Assembly (NCBI RefSeq): GCF_965221945.1
Contig: NZ_OZ244925.1
Span: forward strand, 1,860,001 to 1,924,000
Direction: 5' to 3'
Origin: Poriferisodalis sp965221945
GTDB lineage: Bacteria; Actinomycetota; Acidimicrobiia; Acidimicrobiales; Poriferisodalaceae
DNA: 64,000 nt
The notes beneath the pieces are model-generated. The model did not search any database, was not told the origin of the DNA, and saw only the letters and a program-made list of their open reading frames with translations. The translations under genes were made by a program, and so were the position numbers. Of the stretch, positions 58,020 to 64,000 are shown one piece after another. Numbering within the stretch: position 1 is the stretch's first letter; the number at the start of each line of letters is the position of its first letter.

Positions 58020-60431
58020 TCAGCGCAGAACAGCGCCGTGGGTGGCTTCGACCGCGTCAATGCATTGCTGGCGGATCTCTGCCACCTGTTCGTCGGTGAG
58101 GGTACGGTCGTCGGCTTGCAGGCGCAGGCGGTAGGCCAGCGAACGGGTGCCCGGGGCCATCTGATCGCCTCGGTAGACATCGAAGAGCTCGACTGAGCGA
58201 AGTTCGTCGCCGCCAGCGGCGCGCAGCATGTCTCGAATCTCTGAGGCTTGAACGCCGTCGGGCACGCTGAACGCGAGGTCGATGTCGCTCGAGGGATAGG
58301 TCGAGACCAGCTGGTAGGGCCGGTCGGCAATTGCGGCCGCTGTTTCAAGCAGGGGCTCCATGTCGAGCTGCAGCCAAGCGCAGCGCTGGACGAGACCATG
58401 ACGCTCGCACACGACCGGGTCGACCTCACCCACGTAGCCAATGGCGTGTCCTTCGAGCATGATTTGTGCTGCCCGTACCGGATGCATGCCGTCGAGGTCG
58501 CTGGTGTTCACCAGCGAGGCATCGAGCCCAAACGCGACAGCGATGAGGTCCCACAGCCGTACTGCATCTGTCGCCTCGCCGCCGGCCCAAATGGCGCCGA
58601 GCTGTTCAGTTTCGGTCGGAAGCGCGCCATTCGACGGGGTAGCTGGAGACGATGCGACTGGCGGCTGGCCGAACACCACGCCCATCTCGAACAGCGACAC
58701 AGTCTCGTTGCGGTGGGACGTGTTGTATGCGGCCGCGGTGAGCAGGCCAGGCAGCAACGACGGGCGCAATACCGATTCCTCGGTGGCGAGCGGGTTCAGC
58801 AGGCGGACCGGCTCGGCGCCGTCAATGCCCGCTCGACGAAGGGCGTCGGGCGCGAGGAACGGGTTGGGCATTGCTTCAGACAAGCCGGCCCCGATGAGCA
58901 CGCGACGCAGGTCGCGGCGCAACCGCTGTGTCGGCGTCAGCCTGCCCGGCTCGGGTGACCGCGGCACCGTTCGGCCGAGCCGCCCGTAGCCGTAGTGACG
59001 AGCGACCTCCTCAGCCACATCGGTTTCGGTGGCCACGTCGGGACGGAAGCTGGGAATCGTCACCTCCAGCGAGCCGTCGGTGGCGCTATCGCAGTGCAAA
59101 CCGATCGGGTCAAGCAACGAGCGCAGTTGGCTTTCGCTGAAAGGCTGTCCCAGCAGGTGGCTCATGCGGGCTGGGCGGACATCCACGCGTGTCGCATCGG
59201 GCAGCTCGCCACGCCCGTCGAGACGACCGCGGCAGACCGACACCCCGCCCGGAGTGATCCGGATCAGGAGTTCGCAGAAGCGATCCAGCGCTGTTGGCAC
59301 CAAGTCCCAGTCAGTTCCTCGCTCGAAGCGCATTGAAGCTTCCGAGCGCAGGCCAAGCCGCTGGGAGGTGCGGGTGATCGACAAGCGATCCCACCAAGCC
59401 AATTCGAGCAAGACCGCCGTGGTGGCCTCGCTGATCTCGCTGCTTGCGCCGCCCATGACTCCCGAGATGCCAATGGGCTGGTTGTCGCGGTCGATGATGA
59501 CGCCGTCACCCCGCTGCATGGTGCGCTCTTGATCGTCGAGCGTGACGACGGTTTCGTCGCCTGGGCTGCGCCGCGTGCCCAGGTGGCCACCGGGGACAAG
59601 CGCAAGGTCGTAGGTGTGGTTCGGCATGCCCAGCTCGAGCATCACGTAGTTGGAGACATCCACGACCGAGTTGATGGGCCGCATCCCGCACAGGGCGAGG
59701 CGCAACTGCATCCACAGCGGCGACACGCCGACGGCTACGTCGCGAATGGCGCGTACGCCGAAGCGGCCGCACAGGTCCCCGTCCACAATCTCGACCGATG
59801 CCACGTTCGAGATGTCCTCGTCGGTCTCGGCAACGACCGGCTCCGGTATCTCGAACGGGATACCGAGACGTGCGGCCAAGTCGCGTGCCACGCCGGCCAC
59901 CGACATCGCGTCGGGACGGTTCGGGTTGACCTCGAGGTCGTAGAGCACGTCGCCGCCCAGACCGATCTGGTCCATCAGCGGAGCGCCGAGCTCCAACCCG
60001 TCGGGCAGGATCATGATGCCCTCAGCATCGGTGCCCAGCCCGAGTTCAGCAGCCGAGCAGCACATGCCCTCGGACACCTCGCCGCGCAAGCGCCGCTTGC
60101 CGATTTCGAGGCCACCCGGCATGGTCGTGCCGACCGTCGCGAGCGGCACCAGATCGCCGACCGACATATTGAATGCGCCGCAGCACACCTGCAACGCACC
60201 GTCGGTGCCCTCACCGCTGGTGCCGGGCAGCTCCACGTCAACCAACTGGATGCGATCGGCCTCCGGATGCGGTCGCAACCCCGCCACTCGCGCCACCACC
60301 ACACCGTCGAGTGACGGCAGGATGCGCATTTCCTCGACAGCCATGCCGAGATCGCTCAGGTGATCGGCCAGCTCGGCGGAATCGCCCGCGATGGGTGCGA
60401 ATTCGCGCAGCCAGCTCAGCAGCACCTTCAT
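58020..60431 (-). CDS. pheT: Phenylalanyl-tRNA synthetase beta subunit
   Basis: Subunit of 803 residues of the alpha2-beta2 enzyme. N terminus MKVLLSWLREFAPI, then the tRNA-binding (EMAP-like) domain with LQVCCGAFNMSVGDLVPLA, the B3/4 editing domain (INSVVDVSNYVMLELGMPNHTYD), B5 domain, and the C-terminal FDX-ACB anticodon-binding domain (YPSSDIDLAFSVPDGV). A short non-conserved insertion (PPVASSPATPSNGALPTETE) sits near residue 600. It follows pheS by 52 bp. Confidence 0.97.
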   Translation of the reverse strand: MKVLLSWLREFAPIAGDSAELADHLSDLGMAVEEMRILPSLDGVVVARVAGLRPHPEADRIQLVDVELPGTSGEGTDGALQVCCGAFNMSVGDLVPLATVGTTMPGGLEIGKRRLRGEVSEGMCCSAAELGLGTDAEGIMILPDGLELGAPLMDQIGLGGDVLYDLEVNPNRPDAMSVAGVARDLAARLGIPFEIPEPVVAETDEDISNVASVEIVDGDLCGRFGVRAIRDVAVGVSPLWMQLRLALCGMRPINSVVDVSNYVMLELGMPNHTYDLALVPGGHLGTRRSPGDETVVTLDDQERTMQRGDGVIIDRDNQPIGISGVMGGASSEISEATTAVLLELAWWDRLSITRTSQRLGLRSEASMRFERGTDWDLVPTALDRFCELLIRITPGGVSVCRGRLDGRGELPDATRVDVRPARMSHLLGQPFSESQLRSLLDPIGLHCDSATDGSLEVTIPSFRPDVATETDVAEEVARHYGYGRLGRTVPRSPEPGRLTPTQRLRRDLRRVLIGAGLSEAMPNPFLAPDALRRAGIDGAEPVRLLNPLATEESVLRPSLLPGLLTAAAYNTSHRNETVSLFEMGVVFGQPPVASSPATPSNGALPTETEQLGAIWAGGEATDAVRLWDLIAVAFGLDASLVNTSDLDGMHPVRAAQIMLEGHAIGYVGEVDPVVCERHGLVQRCAWLQLDMEPLLETAAAIADRPYQLVSTYPSSDIDLAFSVPDGVQASEIRDMLRAAGGDELRSVELFDVYRGDQMAPGTRSLAYRLRLQADDRTLTDEQVAEIRQQCIDAVEATHGAVLR

Positions 60432-60483
60432 CGCGGCATGTCTCCCCTGGGTGCTCGAACACTCATCCCCGCGACTCCCTGCA

Positions 60484-61584
60484 TCAGAACTGGCTGAGGA
60501 ACCGGATGTCGTTGGTGTACATGTCTCGCAGATCGTCGATGCCGTGGCGCATCAGCGCCAGCCGGTCGATGCCGAAGCCGAATGCGAATCCGGTCCATTC
60601 CTCGAAGTCGATGCCGCAGTTGGAGAGCACGTTGGGGTGCACCATGCCGCAGCCGCCCAGCTCGATCCAGCCGGTTCGCTGGCAGGTCTGGCAGCCCGAG
60701 CCCTCGCAGAGCACGCAGGTGATGTCGAACTCCGCAGACGGCTCGGTGAACGGGAAGTACGAGGGACGCAGCCGCGACGAGATCGACTTGCCGAAGTAGG
60801 CCGAGGTGAACTCCTCCAGCGTGCCCGCAAGGTCTGTGAACGAGATGCCCCGGTCCACCACCAGGCCCTCGATCTGGTGGAACACCGGCATGTGACTGGC
60901 GTCCGCCGTATCGCGACGGAACACGCGGCCGGGGCAGATCGTGTAGATCGGCGGCGGCTGAACCTCCATGACCCGGATCTGCACGGGCGAGGTGTGGGTG
61001 CGCAGCAGAACGTTGGACGCCTCGCCGCCCTCGCCGTCGCCAAGTTCGGTTCGCTCGCCCAGGTCCAAGTACAGCGTGTCCCACATCGACCGGGCTGGGT
61101 GCGCAGCTGGCAGGTTCAGCGCCTCGAAGTTGTACCAATCGGTCTCGGCCTGGGGGCCCTCGGACACGGTGAAGCCCATGCCGACGAACACGTCCTCGAG
61201 GCGCTCGGTGGTCTGGGTGACCAGGTGCAAGTGCCCCCGCCCTGGCCCCGGCGGCGTCTCGGTGAGGTCCAGCCACTCACGTTGCAGCTGCTCACGGCGT
61301 GCTGCAGCAGCGAGTTCGTCGACGGCCTCCGCGTGAGCGGTGCGCAACGCCTGCTGGGCCTCATTGAGTGCGCGGCCAGCTGCGGCCCGCAGCTCTGGAG
61401 CCAGCGAACCCAATCCTTGCTTGATCTGGCCGAGCGTCGACTTGCGTCCGAACGAGCCAGATTCCGCCTGCGCCAACTCGTCGCCAGAAGATGCCGCTGC
61501 CACCGCGGCGAGGCCCTGCGTGCGCGCAGCGTCGATATCCGCCAGCAGCGTGTCGAGTCCTGTTTCGGTCGCCGGGCCGTTCAC
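60484..61584 (-). CDS. pheS: Phenylalanyl-tRNA synthetase alpha subunit
   Basis: Catalytic class II subunit, 366 residues from a GTG at 61584. An N-terminal coiled-coil arm (about residues 1-90, with FGRKSTLGQIKQGLGSL) is followed by the catalytic core: HPARSMWDTLYLD, motif 2 FRRDTADASHMPVFHQIEGLV, and motif 3 GFAFGFGIDRLALMRHGI. It lies just downstream of the SpoU methyltransferase gene in the infC-rpmI-rplT run, a common bacterial order. Confidence 0.97.
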   Translation of the reverse strand: MNGPATETGLDTLLADIDAARTQGLAAVAAASSGDELAQAESGSFGRKSTLGQIKQGLGSLAPELRAAAGRALNEAQQALRTAHAEAVDELAAAARREQLQREWLDLTETPPGPGRGHLHLVTQTTERLEDVFVGMGFTVSEGPQAETDWYNFEALNLPAAHPARSMWDTLYLDLGERTELGDGEGGEASNVLLRTHTSPVQIRVMEVQPPPIYTICPGRVFRRDTADASHMPVFHQIEGLVVDRGISFTDLAGTLEEFTSAYFGKSISSRLRPSYFPFTEPSAEFDITCVLCEGSGCQTCQRTGWIELGGCGMVHPNVLSNCGIDFEEWTGFAFGFGIDRLALMRHGIDDLRDMYTNDIRFLSQF

Positions 61585-61621
61585 GGCAGGCAGGGTACGA
61601 GTCCGCGGTGCATTCGCGAAC

Positions 61622-62428
61622 TCAATTCGTCGGCAGGTTCCCGGCTTCTGGCCGCATGGCGTACATCAGCACGGCGGCGGCCACGGCTACGTTGAGCGAG
61701 TCCACCGGGTGCTGCATGGGAATCGCAACGGCGATGTCGGTGCCAGCCACAGCGTCGGCGGACGGTCCGTGCGCCTCGTTGCCCACCACGAGTGCCATGT
61801 GATCATTGAGTGGCAGCTCGTCCAACCGCACCTCGCCATCGGGTGCGGCGCGTACTCGCAGGTGTCCGGCATCTCCGAGGACGTCGAGCACTTCAGCGGT
61901 GGGGTGGCCGCGGTTGACCATCGTTCCGAACGTCAGCCCTGCGGCACCTCGCAGCGCCTTGGGGCTCCACAGATCGGTCGTGCCCTCAGTAGCGATGACC
62001 GCACCGATTCCCACGGCCACGGCGCTGCGGACCACAGCCCCGGCGTTTCCGGGGTCGCGCACTGCTTCGAGCACCACGACCCGCGCCGCCGTCACTGCCG
62101 CGCTGAGCGGCGAGTCCGCGAAGCGTGCGATCGCGAGGACCCCTTGGGGGTTCATGGCATCGGCGAGCGGGTCGAGCACGTCGGCGGGAACGGGGTGGAT
62201 CGCACCGATTCGTCCCCGGAACCCAATTCCCAGTCGCGCTGCATCAGGGTGATCGTCGGGCGCACCGGCTGGCGCGTAGCGGTCGACCAGCTCGGGACGG
62301 GCAAAAACCGCTTCGAGGGTGGCGCCGCTGGCCAGTGCCCCGTCGACGGCTCTGGGTCCCTCGACGACGGCAAGTCCGGTTGCGTCGCGCTGGCGCCGAT
62401 CGCGCACCAATCGCGACAGCCGCGACAA
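61622..62428 (-). CDS. SpoU/TrmH-family RNA 2'-O-ribose methyltransferase
   Basis: Knotted SAM methyltransferase acting on tRNA or rRNA. N-terminal substrate domain begins LSRLVRDRRQRDATGLAVVEGP; the SpoU domain has VVLEAVRDPGNAGAVVRSA, LVVGNEAHGPS and the knot segment IPMQHPVDSLNVAVAAAVLMY. The start is uncertain: a TTG at 62428 gives the usual length (268 residues) and N terminus. The frame is open further upstream into rplT, which is not credible. It sits between rplT and pheS. Confidence 0.9.
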   Translation of the reverse strand: MSRLSRLVRDRRQRDATGLAVVEGPRAVDGALASGATLEAVFARPELVDRYAPAGAPDDHPDAARLGIGFRGRIGAIHPVPADVLDPLADAMNPQGVLAIARFADSPLSAAVTAARVVVLEAVRDPGNAGAVVRSAVAVGIGAVIATEGTTDLWSPKALRGAAGLTFGTMVNRGHPTAEVLDVLGDAGHLRVRAAPDGEVRLDELPLNDHMALVVGNEAHGPSADAVAGTDIAVAIPMQHPVDSLNVAVAAAVLMYAMRPEAGNLPTN

Positions 62429-62463
62429 TGCGGCCCCCGACGGCGGTGACGGCTGGAGTGCGC

Positions 62464-62832
62464 TCAGGCGGCTGTGTCGGTGAGGGCAGCCTCGGCACGC
62501 TCGGCGATCGCAGCGAACGCTGCGGGATCGCTGACGGCGAGGTCTGCCAGGTTCTTGCGGTCGACAACGATGCCCGCCACGTCCAGCCCGTGTATGAGCC
62601 TGCTGTAGGTGGTGCCGTTCTGGCGTGCAGCAGCGTTGATGCGCTGGATCCACAGGCGGCGGAATTCGCCCTTACGGGCCCTGCGGTCGCGGAACGCGTA
62701 CTGCCCGCTATGCATGACCTGCTCGTTGGCGGCCCTGAATGACCTGCTCTTGTTGCCGTAGTAGCCCTTCGCCTTCTGGAGCGTCGCCTTGCGACGGGTG
62801 CGACTAGCCACGGATCGCTTGACTCGTGCCAT
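62464..62832 (-). CDS. rplT: Ribosomal protein L20
   Basis: 122 residues; the basic N terminus ARVKRSVASRTRRKATLQKAKGYYG and FRRLWIQRINAAAR are typical of bL20, an early-assembly protein binding 23S rRNA. The short C-terminal tail beyond about residue 115 is lineage-specific. It follows rpmI by 45 bp. Confidence 0.98.
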   Translation of the reverse strand: MARVKRSVASRTRRKATLQKAKGYYGNKSRSFRAANEQVMHSGQYAFRDRRARKGEFRRLWIQRINAAARQNGTTYSRLIHGLDVAGIVVDRKNLADLAVSDPAAFAAIAERAEAALTDTAA

Positions 62833-62877
62833 GTTGATCCTCTCGCTTCTCTGGGATCGGGTCTGCGGAAACGGGGT

Positions 62878-63072
62878 TCAGCGGCCCAGCATCCGGTTGA
62901 CTCGCTTGCCATCGGCGCTGGACACCTCGCCCTCGAGTGCTAAGCGCCGCTTGCGCGCCGACGACTTCTTCTCGAGCAGGTGATTGCGGTTCCGCTTGCG
63001 GCGAACGAGCTTGCCGGAGCCCGTGGTCTTGAAGCGCTTCTTGGCGCCGCTGTGGGTCTTCATCTTGGGCAT
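62878..63072 (-). CDS. rpmI: Ribosomal protein L35
   Basis: 64 residues: MPKMKTHSGAKKRFKTTGSGK, the conserved start of bL35, then the RKRNRNHLLEKKSSARKRRL stretch. Standard length and place between infC and rplT. Confidence 0.98.
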   Translation of the reverse strand: MPKMKTHSGAKKRFKTTGSGKLVRRKRNRNHLLEKKSSARKRRLALEGEVSSADGKRVNRMLGR

Positions 63073-63178
63073 GGTTTCAGTGCCTTGCTCTCTTGGCTCA
63101 CTCGGTCTGGCTCACGCGTTCTAGGTGCGTGAGTCTGTTGAACTGTGTCCGACGGCTGCAGCGCGGGCCGGCGGTGCG

Positions 63179-63787
63179 TCAGTCGCTGGGCGGGTCTGCG
63201 GCCTTGCGGCGCTGGCGCGAGATGCGGTCTGGGCTCAACAACATGGTCATGTTGCGCCCGTCCAGCCGGGGGAACTGGTCGACCTTCCCGACGTCGACGA
63301 CTGCCTCAGCAACACGTTCCAAGATCTGACCGCCCAGTTCGGGATGGAACACCTCGCGCCCTCTGAACATAACGGTGACCTTGACCTTGTGGCCGTCTTC
63401 GAGGAACTTGCAGACCTTGGCTGTCTTGGTGCCGAAGTCGCCCGACCCGATCTTGGGCCGGTACTTCATCTCCTTTAGCCCCGCGTGCGACGTCTTGCGC
63501 CGCGACTCCTTCGCCCGCTGTGCCGCCTCGTACTTGTACTTGCCGTAATCCATGATCCGGCAAACCGGAGGGGCGGCGTTCGGCGCCACCTCAACGAGGT
63601 CCAAGTCCAAGTTGCGTGCGATCTGCAGAGCCTCAGGCACCGACTTGATGCCGATCTGCTCGCCGTCAGGTGCAACCAGACGGACCTCGCGGACCCTGAT
63701 GTCCTCGTTGATCCGGGCGTCACCGTCACTTGCGCGTGCTATGGCCGTACTCGCTTGTCCAAAGGACGCTCCTCGTCCACGCGGCAT
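63179..63787 (-). CDS. infC: Translation initiation factor IF-3
   Basis: Binds the 30S subunit and controls start-codon selection. N-domain INEDIRVREVRLVAPDGEQIG and linker with VCRIMDYGKYKYE; C-domain IGSGDFGTKTAKVCKFLEDGHKVKVTVMFRGRE. 202 residues from the ATG at 63787, which lacks a clear ribosome site; conserved sequence begins only at residue 24 (ARINEDI). infC often uses unusual starts, and an in-frame ATA at 63742-63740 is noted but not chosen. Confidence 0.96.
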   Translation of the reverse strand: MPRGRGASFGQASTAIARASDGDARINEDIRVREVRLVAPDGEQIGIKSVPEALQIARNLDLDLVEVAPNAAPPVCRIMDYGKYKYEAAQRAKESRRKTSHAGLKEMKYRPKIGSGDFGTKTAKVCKFLEDGHKVKVTVMFRGREVFHPELGGQILERVAEAVVDVGKVDQFPRLDGRNMTMLLSPDRISRQRRKAADPPSD

Positions 63788-63992
63788 CCGTTGCGAACCC
63801 GGTACCGGAACGCGCCTTCCGGCGGTTCGGTGGGGGTCAGGACCCCGCTTGTTTCAGTTGTAGGGGCCGTAGGGTAACAGCGCTGGCTATGGGCGGCACA
63901 GCGGCGGTGCGGAGACTCCGGCGCAGTCCGACACAGCGCCGAGGCGAGGTCGCTGCAGGCCAGCGCAGTGATACGAGCTGGAGAGGTCGCCG

Positions 63993-64000
63993 ATGAGCAC
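63993..64000 (+). CDS. Possible start of a plus-strand gene cut by the window edge
   Basis: GGAGAGG (63980-63986) lies six bases before ATGAGCAC, a strong start signal facing out of the window and divergent from infC. Only two codons and two further bases are visible, so nothing can be said about the product. The 200 bp between it and infC hold no other supported gene. Confidence 0.35.

Noticed and set aside
63935..63960. Another palindromic repeat copy (ACAGCGCCGAGGCGAGGTC)
   Set aside because: The ATGGAG centre is missing and the palindrome is lost; resemblance is probably GC-rich chance.

Overview
The window is a high-GC, gene-dense chromosomal segment of an actinobacterium, encoded mostly on the minus strand. 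Actinobacterial hallmarks are the tlyA-nadK-recN-steA-steB neighbourhood, a compact arg cluster ending in argR and argH, the two-subunit KorAB, a GPP34-domain protein and many GTG/TTG starts with ATGA or TGATG overlaps. The combination (KorAB, archaeal-type aldolase, CWB2 surface protein, no tRNA in the rRNA spacer) would fit an Acidimicrobiia-like lineage. That placement is inference; the 16S gene at 20316-21834 would settle it.

Layout. 1-377: 3' end of an amidohydrolase. 388-8128 (minus): tlyA, nadK, recN, steA, steB, a family 2 glycosyltransferase and an MraY/WecA-like transferase. 8229-12428: korB, korA and a class I aldolase. 12578-13639: a TPR protein. 13649-16624: two nested insertion sequences, an IS982-like element split by an IS1634-like element. 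16639-22326 (minus): a 16S-23S-5S operon with terminator, processing stems and a possible promoter. 22365-26706: tyrS, an ABC-2 exporter, small membrane proteins and a Nudix hydrolase. 26703-33559: mpg and argH-argR-argF-argD-argB-argC behind a candidate ArgR-controlled promoter. 33659-41294 (plus): gltB, gltD and an M20 carbamoylase-type amidase. 41334-42599 (minus): an alkylmercury-lyase-like gene read through an in-frame TGA. 42796-49443: a 2215-residue repeat surface protein. 49486-57995: nitroreductase, GPP34 protein, DUF192 lipoprotein, a cytochrome P450-UbiB kinase fusion, two paralogous SDR dehydrogenases and a 2-hydroxyacid dehydrogenase. 58020-63787 (minus): infC-rpmI-rplT-SpoU methyltransferase-pheS-pheT.

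Three things stand out. (1) The MerB-like gene is interrupted only by a TGA that aligns with catalytic Cys159 of organomercurial lyase. One base after it comes a two-tier hairpin with a GGUC apical loop, which is what a bacterial selenocysteine insertion element looks like. (2) A 30-bp palindromic, frame-preserving repeat (core GCGCCGCATGGAGCGGCGTC) lies inside at least four unrelated protein-coding genes, with a degenerate copy in another frame of a fifth. It resembles the protein-coding palindromic elements known from Rickettsia. (3) A complete P450 is fused to a complete ABC1/UbiB kinase-like domain.

Most of the rest is housekeeping: translation (tyrS, pheST, infC, L35, L20, rrn), nitrogen assimilation and arginine synthesis (gltBD, arg genes), central carbon (korAB, aldolase) and envelope/division functions (steAB, glycolipid enzymes, surface protein).
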